Assembly: GCA_024958655.1 (NCBI GenBank)
Contig: JANWUR010000011.1
Span: forward strand, 60,697-124,696
Length of the DNA: 64,000 nt
Source of the DNA: Cyanobium sp. FGCU6
GTDB lineage: Bacteria; Cyanobacteriota; Cyanobacteriia; PCC-6307; Cyanobiaceae
Direction of reading: 5' to 3'
Under the pieces are notes generated by a model. That model worked only from the letters and a program-made list of their open reading frames with translations. It had not been told where the DNA came from and did not search any database. Shown here in pieces: positions 28,340 through 37,914 of this stretch. The translations under genes and the position numbers were made by a program. The first letter of the stretch is position 1. The number at the start of each line of letters is the position of its first letter.

Positions 28340-28412
28340 GGGGCCATAGCTCAGCTGGTAGAGCACCTGCATGGCATGCAGGGGGTCAGCGGTTCGAGTC
28401 CGCTTGGCTCCA
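28340..28412 (+). tRNA. tRNA-Ala (anticodon GGC)
   Basis: The 73 bases fold into a complete cloverleaf: acceptor GGGGCCA/TGGCTCC, D-arm GCTC/GAGC, anticodon arm CCTGC-ATGGCAT-GCAGG with anticodon GGC, and T-arm AGCGG-TTCGAGT-CCGCT. CCA is not encoded. The 3' 47 bases (28366-28412) form the left attachment site of the island, so the integrated element restores a complete tRNA gene. Confidence 0.95.
28366..28412 (+). repeat. attL, left attachment core (47 bp)
   Basis: This part of tRNA-Ala, from the anticodon stem to the end of the gene, is identical over 47 bases to 63840-63886. The flanks differ on both sides. Integration of a tRNA-targeting element would give exactly this arrangement. Confidence 0.9.
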
Positions 28413-28428
28413 CTCTCAGAACCCTGTT

Positions 28429-28465
28429 CCCGTCTGGCTTTTCGGCCAGACGGGATTTCTGTTTC
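28429..28465 (+). terminator. intrinsic terminator after tRNA-Ala
   Basis: A perfect 10-bp stem (CCCGTCTGGC and GCCAGACGGG, loop TTTTCG) is followed by ATTTCTGTTT. It lies 17 bases after the tRNA and inside the island end, so the element brings its own terminator. Confidence 0.75.
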
Positions 28466-28484
28466 CAGGCCTGCAGGAGTCAGC

Positions 28485-28560
28485 GGGCGCAGAAATGGGC
28501 GCATTTTTGACACGACGGTCAGGAGCACCCCCGCCGCCGCCATGGGCGCAGCTGGGCGCA
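28485..28560 (+). repeat. GGGCGCA repeats, candidate integrase arm sites (left end)
   Basis: GGGCGCA occurs at 28485, 28497, 28544 and 28554. The first pair lies in a 22-bp block (28485-28506) repeated exactly at 63706-63727, near the right end. The remainder of 28413-28793 holds no gene; a TTGACA box at 28584 may belong to a promoter. Confidence 0.55.
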
Positions 28561-28793
28561 GACGACCCGAAAGCCGTAGGGGGTTGACACGTCCTGACAA
28601 GTGCTACAAAGTCGATGTGCTGCTGATGCAACAGCGACAACCGTGCTACCAAGCCCTCCGGGGTGATGCCGGCTCGCCAAGTGCTCAGAACCCTCTCAGG
28701 TACACCCTGAGAACCTGTCTCCAGCAACGTCAGGCCGGCGCCTACTTGGACCCCTTGAAACCAGGCCTAGTTCAACGTAGCTCGCTCAGGTAG

Positions 28794-29075
28794 ATGCCTG
28801 GGGAAAGCGATTATCAAAATCGCTTTCAGCAAGTGAACACTAAACCTCAGCATTGGCTGCCAACCGGCCAAGCATCCGTCGCACTGGGTATTTCTGCGCG
28901 GACACTTAAGCGCTACGCCGATCTCTACAATTTTCTGATCGAGGGGAGGCATTGGCGCTTCGGCCCTCTCTGCAATTCCCCTCGCCAGTGGAACGTTTCC
29001 GCTTGCGCTGAAGCTCTCCACCACCGGGGACGGCTGCAGCGTCAGGAGGCCACTGCAGCCACGGCTTCAGCCTGA
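28794..29075 (+). CDS. excisionase-like DNA-binding protein, 93 aa
   Basis: The central segment (WLPTGQASVALGISARTLKRY, then IEGRHWRFGP and WNVSACAEALHHRGRL) resembles MerR/excisionase winged helices that bend DNA and set the direction of tyrosine-integrase recombination. It is the first gene inside attL, a usual place for such a factor. The assignment rests on motif shape and position. Confidence 0.6.
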   Translation: MPGESDYQNRFQQVNTKPQHWLPTGQASVALGISARTLKRYADLYNFLIEGRHWRFGPLCNSPRQWNVSACAEALHHRGRLQRQEATAATASA

Positions 29076-29179
29076 GGCCTGGTGATGAATACGAACGACG
29101 CCTCCATGGCGGGGCTCGGCCATGCGCCGGGGCTGGGTCCTGAGGCTGCTGATGCGCTGATGGCTCGGGAGGTGAAGCT

Positions 29180-31624
29180 ATGAGTGCTTCATCCGCACAC
29201 GACTGGATCCGTTCCAGCCCGGGGAATGCCTGCCCGATCTGCGGAAGGGATGACAGGGACGGGGACTGTCGCCTCAACAACGACGGAATCCGGGTGATCT
29301 GCCACTACGGCCAGACCTACGGACCACCTCAAGGCCTGGAGCCTGGCGACGTACACGATGGTCGAGACGGTCAACGCTGGGCGTTCACGGGGCCAACCAC
29401 GGACGGCAGGGGAGCGCATTTCACCCTGGACAAGCCCAGAGAGGCACAGCCTCGCAAAGGCCAGGCCGCAGAGACGTCGCCTTTGTCGGTGGAGCTGGCA
29501 CGCCTACCGGAGGCTGGCAAGCTCCCACCGGATCACTGGGATAACGGCAAGAAGCTGGTCTACAGCTGGACAGCCGATGGCAAACCTGTGCAATGGGTTG
29601 AAGTCGTCATTCCGCCGGGCGGCAAGAAGCAACACAAGCCGCGCCATCTCGACGACAAGGGCAAGGTAGAGCTAGTCGCCGGCCCCGATCCTTGGCCGCT
29701 CTGGCTTGAGGCGAATGCTCTCCAGTACGGTCCCGGCAAGTGGATCTCTGAGGCTGAGGGCGAGAAGTGCGCCGCATGGATGGCTGCAGGCGGCCTTGTA
29801 GCCGTGAGCCAACCCGGTCATGCTCACAAACCCGACGCGATCCAATCCCGTTACAAGCGCTTGAGGGATGCCGGAATCATCGGCATCGCCTACCTTGCCG
29901 ATGCTGACAAAACAGGCATCGAGAAGGCAAGGCGTTGTGCCGCCGCGGCTGCTGCGGTTGGACTGAAACTCTTAATCGTGCGCGCTCAGGACGTCTGGCC
30001 TATTGAGATGGTCCCCGGTGGCTCTATCGACAACGCATTTGGTACGGCTACTGAACGAGCCGCTCAATTTGAGCGCCATTTCAAAGAGGCGAGCCAGCAT
30101 CAGCCGCCACCATCATCAGATGATTCGCCGAAGCCCATCAAGCGCTATAGACAGCTTCTTGATGAAATGCTGGAGGCAGTGATTTCAGGCAATGATGATG
30201 ACCTTATGGAGTTGCGAGCTGATGCCATCACCAGATTTCGCCGCACGGATTCGCAAGTCGAAGCCGCCCTCTTTGACCTTCACAGGCAAAGACAGGTATC
30301 GGGGCAAGGAATGAGGCAGCCCGAATCGCTTGATCTATCCCGGATTAGTGGCATGGACTGGTTGGTAGAGGGCTTTATCCCTGATAACGACATGACGCTG
30401 GTTTGGGGCGATGCAGGCAGCGGAAAGACAACCGCAGCATTGGCAGCCGGAAGCGCCGTGCTACTGGGTACAGGCCTATTGGATCACAGCCAGCCGGCAC
30501 CTATGCGACCGGTCCTGTTCATCGCCTCGGACAGCGGAGCGCCACCGCTTTACGCGGCCATGCAGGACATGGGGCTAGCGGATCTACCTGAGGTAAAGCA
30601 TGGGCCCGATCAGCGTTTCTTTGTCTGGGCTTCGGATGCGGAACAGGGGATGAGCGCATGGGCAGCAGATTTGCGGGGCTGCATTCAACTACTGGAGTTT
30701 GTGAAGCGCCGTCATATTGGCCTGGTGCTGATCGACAGCTGCAAAGCCGTGTGCAAGCCGTCCTCTGGGCTGGACTATACCAACAACCAGATGGTGACTT
30801 CGTTGCTTACCTACTTTAAAGAGGTGATCTGTCCCCATACTGCCGTCGTCTGGCTGAACCATGATGGAACCGCTAATGGCGCCCATGCTGGCGCCAAAGC
30901 ATGGAAGGAGATTCCATCAATGGTTCACAGAATCAGAAGAGAGGAGAAGAAGGATGGCGCAAAGACTAACAATCGGCGCCGGTGGGATGTCACGAAATCT
31001 CGCATGGGTCCTACGCGAGAGTTTTACTATCAGCTCAGCAATGGGTCACTTGAGGTCTGCCAAGAGCAGGAGGTAGTCGGCAACTGTTTAGGGCAGGTTG
31101 TCGAAGCACTCACAAATGCCTGGAACCTTCAGGGGCGTGAATCACTATCGAGGTCTGATCTGCAAGAGCGCATCTGCATGGCTGGCGGGCCATCGATCAA
31201 GACGCTCGACAACACTCTCAGCTCTGCCACTCGCGCCAAGCACCCAGAGATCTGCCGGGTGAGCGGCAGGCGTGGCTACTACAAGCTCGCCCCACGAGTG
31301 GCCACCCTGCTAAAGGGGTGCACAGCAAACGGGAGGGAACAAGGGAAGAACTCTCTCTCTGACTGCGTTTTGGGGAGTTCCCGTCCATTTCCCGCGGGAA
31401 CTGCGGAAGCCCTCGGACCTTCGTCGCCGGTTGTCGCTGAGTTCCCTGGGAAAAACCTCGGGAAGTCACCAGACCCGTTGCCTGAACAGGGATCTGAGCT
31501 GTTTTCTTCCCTTCTGGAGTGCACCCCTAACGCGCGAACCGATCATGCTCTCCTCGCGCCTGTTGGCAGTGGGTCGGACGCATTCGACGCCGAAGACGAC
31601 CCGTCATGGGGGCCGCGGCCGTGA
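29180..31624 (+). CDS. primase-helicase-like replication protein, 814 aa
   Basis: A zinc-binding motif at the N-terminus (CPICGRDDRDGDCRLNND, then ICHYGQ) is followed by a Toprim-like region (ISEAEGEKCAAWMAAGGLVAV, IAYLADADKTGIEKARRCA). A RepA/DnaB-like ATPase follows near residue 410, with VWGDAGSGKTTAALA (Walker A) and IGLVLIDSCKAV (Walker B). This domain order occurs in primase-helicases of phages, plasmids and tRNA-integrating elements. It may replicate the excised island. It starts 104 bases after the excisionase-like gene. Confidence 0.78.
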   Translation: MSASSAHDWIRSSPGNACPICGRDDRDGDCRLNNDGIRVICHYGQTYGPPQGLEPGDVHDGRDGQRWAFTGPTTDGRGAHFTLDKPREAQPRKGQAAETSPLSVELARLPEAGKLPPDHWDNGKKLVYSWTADGKPVQWVEVVIPPGGKKQHKPRHLDDKGKVELVAGPDPWPLWLEANALQYGPGKWISEAEGEKCAAWMAAGGLVAVSQPGHAHKPDAIQSRYKRLRDAGIIGIAYLADADKTGIEKARRCAAAAAAVGLKLLIVRAQDVWPIEMVPGGSIDNAFGTATERAAQFERHFKEASQHQPPPSSDDSPKPIKRYRQLLDEMLEAVISGNDDDLMELRADAITRFRRTDSQVEAALFDLHRQRQVSGQGMRQPESLDLSRISGMDWLVEGFIPDNDMTLVWGDAGSGKTTAALAAGSAVLLGTGLLDHSQPAPMRPVLFIASDSGAPPLYAAMQDMGLADLPEVKHGPDQRFFVWASDAEQGMSAWAADLRGCIQLLEFVKRRHIGLVLIDSCKAVCKPSSGLDYTNNQMVTSLLTYFKEVICPHTAVVWLNHDGTANGAHAGAKAWKEIPSMVHRIRREEKKDGAKTNNRRRWDVTKSRMGPTREFYYQLSNGSLEVCQEQEVVGNCLGQVVEALTNAWNLQGRESLSRSDLQERICMAGGPSIKTLDNTLSSATRAKHPEICRVSGRRGYYKLAPRVATLLKGCTANGREQGKNSLSDCVLGSSRPFPAGTAEALGPSSPVVAEFPGKNLGKSPDPLPEQGSELFSSLLECTPNARTDHALLAPVGSGSDAFDAEDDPSWGPRP

Positions 31625-31669
31625 TACACGGAACAATGAGCCGTAAGCCCCGACTTTCTACGGCGCACC

Positions 31670-32440
31670 ATGAGGGGAGCCTGGCTGTTCACTGGCGAAG
31701 ACTGGAGCGACAGCAGCCGGGGAAATCGGATCGAGCTACGGCAAGTCCGGCATCTGATCCAGCATCAGCAGCAGTCGATCGACTTGCCCGGCGCTCCCGG
31801 CATCGCCCTGCGGTGGACCGCAAGGAGCGGCGGAACGTTTGGCCCGGCATCCTCACGGGCCGAGAATGCACGACAGCGGCATGGGCGCTCAGCGCCACCC
31901 TCGCCCACGCTTGACCGCGGGCATGCTGTCGCCTGGCACGTCGCCTTTGTTTGCGGTCGTTGCGGCCGTGGCTGCAGGATTCTCTACAACCCGCTTTGGC
32001 ACTGGCGCAGCTTTGGAGTTGCAGAGGAGCACATCGAAAAGAGCTGGGGGTGCCAGACCTGCGGGGAATACAAATGGCCATCGCAGCGATGGACGGGGAC
32101 CAGCAGCCGCACGGGTAGGCGGCCTGCATCCCACGCCTATCAGCGCCATCAGCACGCCGCGGATCGGTGCATGGAGTTGCTTCAATCGCCCCGCTGGCTG
32201 ACGTTGGATCGCTGCATCGCCCTGGAGCGGCTGAAGAATGCCCACCTGCTGCTGGCCACTGCCGCCTGTGGCTTGGCGATGCCTGGCATCAGTTGCGGCA
32301 TCAGCGCTGAGAAGATCGAGCAAGCCCACCGCACAATTCAGCGCGACGGCTGGGCAACACGACAACGCGGCTGGGCAAGGCAGGGGAAGCCGCGGCCGGG
32401 GCCAGCTGGGCGAGCGAAGGCGTGCACTGCGGGAGGGTGA
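31670..32440 (+). CDS. hypothetical protein with zinc-ribbon cysteines
   Basis: Two Cys pairs (CGRCGRGCRILYN and WGCQTCGEYKW) suggest one zinc ribbon near the middle. The C-terminal helical part (SPRWLTLDRCIALERLKNAH) is followed by a basic tail. I recognise no family. The gene follows the primase-helicase and may belong to the replication module. Confidence 0.5.
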   Translation: MRGAWLFTGEDWSDSSRGNRIELRQVRHLIQHQQQSIDLPGAPGIALRWTARSGGTFGPASSRAENARQRHGRSAPPSPTLDRGHAVAWHVAFVCGRCGRGCRILYNPLWHWRSFGVAEEHIEKSWGCQTCGEYKWPSQRWTGTSSRTGRRPASHAYQRHQHAADRCMELLQSPRWLTLDRCIALERLKNAHLLLATAACGLAMPGISCGISAEKIEQAHRTIQRDGWATRQRGWARQGKPRPGPAGRAKACTAGG

Positions 32441-32450
32441 TCCTTGGGAG

Positions 32451-32470
32451 CAATCCCCAAAGGGGGATTG
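32451..32470. repeat. perfect inverted repeat
   Basis: An 8-bp stem (CAATCCCC and GGGGATTG) with a 4-base loop lies just after the zinc-ribbon gene. No U-tract follows. It could be a binding site or a structured RNA 3' end. Confidence 0.4.
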
Positions 32471-32607
32471 GGCTTCACCGGCCTGGTGGGTGGCGGTGGT
32501 GATGGCGTCGCATGCCGCGGCCCAGCACCCGATCGAGGCCCAGGGGCAGGGCCAGCGAAGACGTGCTTGACGGACCTGAGGGTGGCCTTTAATTTATAGA
32601 AAGCTGA

Positions 32608-32922
32608 ATGCGACCAGCCTCTTTAACAATGACTTTATTTTCCGATGGCCTCGCAGCTAGATTGTTGGCTTTAAATCTTATTTTCAGGCTTGAAAAAAAG
32701 GGGCTATTAGACTCGAATGATACTAGCCAAATCTTCGAAAAGGCGCTAAAGCAAGCCGAATCCTTTATCGAAAGGTTAGATCAAAAGGAAGATGCCGAAG
32801 ACAAACTGAGACTGGATGCTTCCTGGGCTGATGTTGAAAGAGCATCAATCGAGCATGCTATTGATATAATCAAAATTAACCTCCAAGAAATTGAAACTGC
32901 TCGCCTAAGAAATGCTCCCTAG
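32608..32922 (+). CDS. hypothetical protein, 104 aa, AT-rich
   Basis: This acidic, helical protein (IFEKALKQAESFIERLDQKE, SWADVERASIEHAIDIIKIN) has clearly lower GC than its surroundings, suggesting separate acquisition. No domain is recognised. Confidence 0.55.
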   Translation: MRPASLTMTLFSDGLAARLLALNLIFRLEKKGLLDSNDTSQIFEKALKQAESFIERLDQKEDAEDKLRLDASWADVERASIEHAIDIIKINLQEIETARLRNAP

Positions 32923-34067
32923 CAAAGGCGGCCGGCTGGATCTGCCTGGTGGTGGAGCGCAGCGACGGTTTCGCGCTGGAGGCGACGGCGGCCGCGGCAT
33001 GAAGCCCCGAGCCCGATCACGCTGAGCACCAGCAGCTCGAAGACGGTGTTGGCCTGGCCTGGTGGGTGGCTGTGGCCTGGAGGGGAGCGGGGCCACCAGC
33101 AGAGGATTGAGGAAGCGCCTTGCCGGACGTGGCCGCGCTTGGCGGCACTGGTGGCGCTACTGCATTCAGCTTTTCCGCAGGCAGGCTTCCAGCTGGATGA
33201 TCAGCAGCAACTGGCGCAGCTGCTGGAGCCTGAGCTTCTTGATCGCAGCCAGGGCGGTGTGATCTACGGCCATGGGAGTTGGCGGGAATGACTCCAAAGG
33301 GGATTTGGCGCGAGGGGTAAGGGAGGCGTTGCGGGCTCAGACTCTTGTACCGCTTGGGATGAATGCAGGCAATTGGTTCCCCAATCCCACCGGAATCGCG
33401 TCGGCTCAGTCAGGCTTCTGCAGGCATCGCGCGTTCATGCCTGCTCCGCGTCAAGCCCCTTGGCCCAATTGCCTGCTCCTCAAGAAAAGCTGCAGCGTTC
33501 TGTCGTTCTGCCAGTCGGTAGCAGGCGGTTCCCAGCAGGCTTGGGCCTCGGCCAACAGCGCACCAACGATGGGCGGCAGGCCTGATCGCGCCGGTGAATC
33601 CCTGGATCCTGCAGAACCGCCCCCGGGGAATGGTTGAACCCAATGAGCTCACGCGCATGCCCGAGGAGATTCGCCAGCTGGGCTTCGCACTGCAAGCGGT
33701 GGCGCCAGAGGAAATCCACCTGATCGTCAGCCGTGTTGATCGGCGTTCGATCCGCCTTAGCGACGCCGCGATGTTTTCGCCCCCGTACATTCCCACGCCG
33801 GCAATGAGCATCGGCGCAATCGAAACAAAGTATCGCAAGTGCTGGCAAGGCCTGCGGATGTTGATCCGCGACGGCACCACCCTCGCCAGGATCAAGAGCA
33901 CGAACAGTTTGCTGGCAGCGCTTGCAACTGTTGCATCAGTACCTGCTGCGGAAGTGGCGCCGGGGTGTTCATGCCGCCAGCCGATTAAAGTGTGCAATCA
34001 GCCCGTAGCGCCGGCGACAGGCAGGGGGCGATCACTGTTGAGTTGTCGCCGCACCCAGCGCTCCTGC
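32923..34067. other. 1.1-kb stretch without a confident gene
   Basis: Several overlapping frames exist on both strands (for example 33046-33291 plus, 33410-33997 minus, 33594-34079 plus) but none has a recognisable domain or clear codon signal. The 33046 frame ends with a plausible helical segment (FQLDDQQQLAQLLEPELLDR). The stretch is probably decayed element DNA. Confidence 0.4.
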
Positions 34068-34625
34068 TCACGCCGCTAAACCGACCGCCAGCGGCGGCAG
34101 CCCACTGCCACTTTCTTGGATCGTTACCCCCTGAGGAAGTGGTTCCGGCATTGCAGCGCCTGGCAGATCATCGATCAGCAGCGCTGCGGCGGCGAGGCGC
34201 ACTGCTTCAATCCGCTGTTGCAGCTGCTCACGCCACTGGCGCTCCTGTTTGAGCTCAGCCCCCAGGCTTTGGAGCTGCTCAGCCCAGCGCCGCTCCTGCT
34301 CTGCCCGGGCAGCCTGCTCGACAGCATGTTCGGCCTCGGCATGCTCCAGCTGCTCGGCGATGGCCGCGTGGATCGTCTGCACCTGCTGATCGGCAGCAGA
34401 GCGGCCCTGCCGCTCCTGCTCCAACTCCTGCTGCAGGGCCGTCTGGCTCTGCAGCAGGGCCTCCAGCTGCTTTTCCACTTGCTCGCGGCGCTGACGTTCC
34501 TGCTCCAACTGCTGCTCCAGGGCGTGGATGCTGGCCTGGGCCTCAGCCATCAGGGCACTCAGCTGGGTCTGCAGTTGCTGGGCAACCGCAGCGGAGAGGT
34601 CAACTACGGCCTGATCAATGGACAT
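34068..34625 (-). CDS. coiled-coil protein, 185 aa
   Basis: The product is nearly all predicted coiled coil, rich in Gln, Glu, Ala and Leu heptads (ALEQQLEQERQRREQVEKQL, AEQERRWAEQLQSLGAELKQ). The N-terminus MSIDQAVVDLSAAVAQQLQT is amphipathic and the last 30 residues are Pro/Gly-rich. There is no enzymatic motif. Such proteins are frequent in cyanobacterial islands. Confidence 0.6.
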   Translation of the reverse strand: MSIDQAVVDLSAAVAQQLQTQLSALMAEAQASIHALEQQLEQERQRREQVEKQLEALLQSQTALQQELEQERQGRSAADQQVQTIHAAIAEQLEHAEAEHAVEQAARAEQERRWAEQLQSLGAELKQERQWREQLQQRIEAVRLAAAALLIDDLPGAAMPEPLPQGVTIQESGSGLPPLAVGLAA

Positions 34626-34696
34626 GATGGGAACCCGGGAGTGATGTTCTCCATCCCATCACTGCAGCATTCAGGGCTGCGGTGACCTTGGACACA

Positions 34697-34828
34697 TCAC
34701 TCCTTACTGCTTCTGGTGTGCACATCGAGCAACTCCCTGGCCCGTGCTCCACTGATCGACAGCCCCATCCGGCCCTCCAGCAGCAGCGCCAGGGTGTGGG
34801 GATGGGCAGCCGGTTGCTCTGCTGCCAT
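34697..34828 (-). CDS. possible small protein, 43 aa
   Basis: The frame MAAEQPAAHPHTLALLLEGR... has a regular helical C-terminus (MGLSISGARARELLDVHT). It is short and unassigned. A longer frame exists upstream, but its N-terminal part looks like antisense sequence. Confidence 0.3.
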   Translation of the reverse strand: MAAEQPAAHPHTLALLLEGRMGLSISGARARELLDVHTRSSKE

Positions 34829-34904
34829 CGGTGCCAGGAAGGGTGTGTGCCGGGATGAGGCTTCCGGCTGGCTCTGGCCCCCTGGGCCCTGGCCCCCTGG
34901 GCCC

Positions 34905-35084
34905 TCAGGTGCTCCAGCGCAGCGGCGGCTCTTCCTCGGCGGCCCAGGCCTCATCGGGGCAGACCAGATCCCAGCAGCACCAGGGCTGGGCCGGCTCCGG
35001 CAGCAGTGCCAGCTGGTGGGTTTCCGGCCGCCGAGGCGCAGCCGCGGTGCTGCACCAGTGCGGGGTGGTGGGAGTGGCTGCCAT
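34905..35084 (-). CDS. possible Trp/Cys-rich small protein, 59 aa
   Basis: An ATG at 35084 opens a frame with the segment PAQPWCCWDLVCPDEAWAAE and a TGA at 34905. The ordered mix of Trp, Cys and acidic residues looks like real protein more than do the competing frames here. No family is recognised. Confidence 0.4.
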   Translation of the reverse strand: MAATPTTPHWCSTAAAPRRPETHQLALLPEPAQPWCCWDLVCPDEAWAAEEEPPLRWST

Positions 35085-35355
35085 CGGTGGTGGAGCGAAC
35101 GACGCCGCCCTCCCGCGCCCGTGGCAGCAGGGGGGTCAGGGCCGGCACCGCCGCTCGCCCTGGCCTTGACGCCTTGCTGCCGTGCCAGCCCAGGAGTGTC
35201 CTGGCTGCTGGCCACCGGGCGGACCATGGGGCGTGCGCTCGTCTCCGCTGCCGTGGTCCACCACAGCGCCTGAACGGCAGAACTGCCTTGCTGCTCCGGC
35301 CCTACCTACCAGCTGCTGCCTGCCGGGATTGACGGCTCCCGGCGGGCCCGCCGCA

Positions 35356-35712
35356 TCAGTAGCCCATGCCAGCCCTGCCGGCCTCGCGCCTCACACCCTC
35401 CCAATCCAGGGCAGCAAGATGGGCTTCCAGCTGCTCGGCCTCTTCCTGCTCGCGCTGCTGCTCCAGCTGCTCGCTTTCGAGGGCCTGATCAATCGCCTCG
35501 ATGCGATGAAGGCAGCGTGCAATGGCAGGCAGCACCTCCTCCTCCAGCAGGGTGATCTCCTCCTCGCCATAGGGGTGCTCGATCCAGGTGCGCCGCAACG
35601 GCCGGCCGGCATGGGCCCTGAGCTGGCCTTCAATCGCCGTGCCGCAGCACTTCAGCAGCAGGAATGGATCCTCTTGCGGTGAGCAGAAAGGAGAGCGGAA
35701 CTCGATGGCCAT
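35356..35712 (-). CDS. hypothetical protein with C-terminal coiled coil, 118 aa
   Basis: The N-terminus (MAIEFRSPFCSPQEDPFLLL) precedes a long acidic helix (LEEEVLPAIARCLHRIEAID, LESEQLEQQREQEEAEQLEA). The ATG at 35712 is chosen because upstream residues look non-coding. The stretch 35713-36392 carries no confident gene. Confidence 0.5.
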   Translation of the reverse strand: MAIEFRSPFCSPQEDPFLLLKCCGTAIEGQLRAHAGRPLRRTWIEHPYGEEEITLLEEEVLPAIARCLHRIEAIDQALESEQLEQQREQEEAEQLEAHLAALDWEGVRREAGRAGMGY

Positions 35713-36392
35713 GGTGATCGGCGCCGGGGGCGCAGCGACGGGACCGATCCCAGACGAGGCCCGACTCAAGGAGGGCCTCACACTGGAGAGGACCCGGAGC
35801 AAGACCCCACTCGGGCCCCAGATAGGGCCCAGACAGCTCAGCTGTAGTGGGCTGCTGTTGCCGACGCACGGGTGCCATGGGCGTGGAAGGCAATCACAAA
35901 CGGTTGAACGGCGTGGGCGCAGAGAACAAGGCCAATGCAAACTCTGAATCTTAGGTACTTAGTAACTCATGGACATTGCAGAAGTTTGGCATAGATGAAT
36001 TATGGCGTATTTTTTTATTTAATTCAGGTGGGACGATGAATTTTCACCGAATTCCTTGGGCGACAGGATGGCAGCGCTGGAGCTGGAGCGCAAGGGGTGT
36101 CACGGCTGGCTCTAGGGGCTGACCGCCCGTGGGAACCCTTGGGCCAGCTGTTGCGCCACACTATCGATCCGCTGCTTCCCCCCTGCTGGTGGCCGTGATC
36201 AATCCCGCCGCGTCTTCCCAGCCTCGCAGGGTTGCTGCAACGGCTTGTTGAATGGCTAATCTGGTGGAGAGAAGGCCCCGCCGACCCCAGGTTGGGCTGG
36301 TGTCTATATCCCTGCCGATCCACATTGCTGGCAGTAATCCTCAGCACCCTATTTGCGTCAATCCTTCTCTGCCCCCTCGCTTCTTTACCCCA

Positions 36393-36770
36393 ATGACAAC
36401 CGCCGAACATCTCGCCTCCGCCCTACAAGACCTTCCCGAACCGCTTAAGTTGGAGCTGGCGCGGGAGGTGGCGCGGATCTCAGAACATGCCTACCGACGT
36501 GGGGCGCAACAAGCTGCCGATCACAATCTCGACCCCGAACTGGCCCAGCGAGTTCGATTCGATTTTCCTTATGATGAGCACCCCATCTACATCGGCGACT
36601 TTGCCCCCGAAGTCAAGTTGCCATTCGTGAATGCAGCGATTGCCGCCACGAGCTTGGATCGCGTCACAATGGAGGCTGACGTAGCGGTTGCCCTGGGACT
36701 TTCGCCCCTTCTCGATGAGGTTCGCCGATCGATTCGCGATCAGATGCACGACGATCTGAGCAAACCATGA
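36393..36770 (+). CDS. hypothetical protein, 125 aa
   Basis: The soluble product starts MTTAEHLASALQDLPEPLKL and contains an acidic central part (DFPYDEHPIYIGDFAPEVKL). The frame is open further upstream, but this ATG begins the helical region. No domain is recognised. The next small gene follows about 100 bases later on the same strand. Confidence 0.5.
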   Translation: MTTAEHLASALQDLPEPLKLELAREVARISEHAYRRGAQQAADHNLDPELAQRVRFDFPYDEHPIYIGDFAPEVKLPFVNAAIAATSLDRVTMEADVAVALGLSPLLDEVRRSIRDQMHDDLSKP

Positions 36771-36872
36771 GCAACGGCGAGCACTGCACAACGCTTGCGC
36801 AGAACTGCACAGCAAATCCGCAAAATCGCCCTGTCTGTCCCCGGGAATGCTGCTTGCACCCGTTTCGCCGTG

Positions 36873-37079
36873 ATGCCTTCCACCCCCACTACCCCGGCGC
36901 TCACCACCGCCACCCCCGCGGTGGAGCTGCTGATCGAGGTGGCTAACGCCTCTCAGGAGATCACCGCCCGGTTGACGGCTCGTGCCTGTGATGCGGTCTC
37001 GGATCCCAGCCGCGGTCCTGCGCTGCGGGCTGTGATGGCGGAGCTGTTTGAAGTGCTTGATCGGGATGGGTTGATCTGA
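36873..37079 (+). CDS. hypothetical protein, 68 aa
   Basis: This short helical protein (VELLIEVANASQEITARLTA, LRAVMAELFEVLDRDGLI) is unassigned. Upstream residues in the frame look non-coding, so the start is set at MPSTPTTPALT. Confidence 0.45.
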   Translation: MPSTPTTPALTTATPAVELLIEVANASQEITARLTARACDAVSDPSRGPALRAVMAELFEVLDRDGLI

Positions 37080-37098
37080 CTGAGCTCTACAAGCCCAC

Positions 37099-37914
37099 CT
37101 AATCCACCACCACCGCCCAGCCCTTGCCGGGTGCATAGCGGTAGGCACCGCCGCCGATCGGCTCCACCATCCAGCGCTTGCCGAAGTTCAGTCGGGAGAA
37201 GCGCAGCCCCATGCCCCTGCTGTTGAGGGTGGCGCCACTGATCAGATCCGGTTCCCCCCACGGGTCGTTCACCACCACATGGGTGGGGGTGTGGCCATAG
37301 ACGATCAGCCAGTGCCCCGAGCCAGTGGGCCGATCAACAGGCCCCCGGTGGATGTAGCCGCAGGGGACGGGGATGCCGCGGGCGATCTGCCGCTCGATCA
37401 GCTGGAAGTCGGCGTTCTGCACCAGCCGGGCCGACACGCCGTAATGGGCCAGGGCCCGCATCTGGGCGACCGCGTCGGTGGTGTCGCCACTGGTTCTCTG
37501 CTCGCCGTCTGCGACGCCGAGGTGCTGCACCACCGCCAGTTATTGGTCGTCGCCATTGGCGCCCATGAGTGTGCCGGGCTTGATCGTCTCCAGCAGCATG
37601 GCGCAGCTGGAGGAGAAGCAGGTGCGATCCCGCTGAGAGAGCTGGGCCGAGTCGCGCTGCGAGTAGCGGGGCACACCCATCAGTGGGTTGGGATGGCGCA
37701 GAACGGCAGGGGCCTGCACCGCTGCCGGTGGCTTGGTTTCCACCGCCGTCTTCCACAGGTTGCGCAGCTGGCTGCCTTCCTGCAGCGCCGCCGGATCCAG
37801 GGCGACCAGCCGCTCCAGTACCGCCTGCAGCCAGGCGCGGTGGTGGCTTTTGCCGGGGTCGTAGTGGCTGACGTAGTTGCTGGTGGGCACCAGCGGGGTG
37901 TTGCCTGTGCTCAT
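37099..37914 (-). pseudogene. C39-like cysteine peptidase with an in-frame stop
   Basis: Two in-frame segments form one papain-like C39 domain. The first (from MSTGNTPLVPTSNYVSHYDP) holds the catalytic Cys region RDRTCFSSSCAMLLE. The second holds the His region GSGHWLIVYGH and the Asp region VVVNDPWGEPD. A TAA at 37540-37542 separates them in the same frame (codons CAA-TAA-CTG), so one base change explains the break. The protein would otherwise be about 271 aa. Next to it lie two membrane-protein genes. Either the gene is dead or the stop is read through. Confidence 0.7.

Noticed and set aside
33410..34079. Overlapping frames of 195 and 161 codons on opposite strands
   Set aside because: Neither has a recognisable motif or clear codon bias, so no gene was called.
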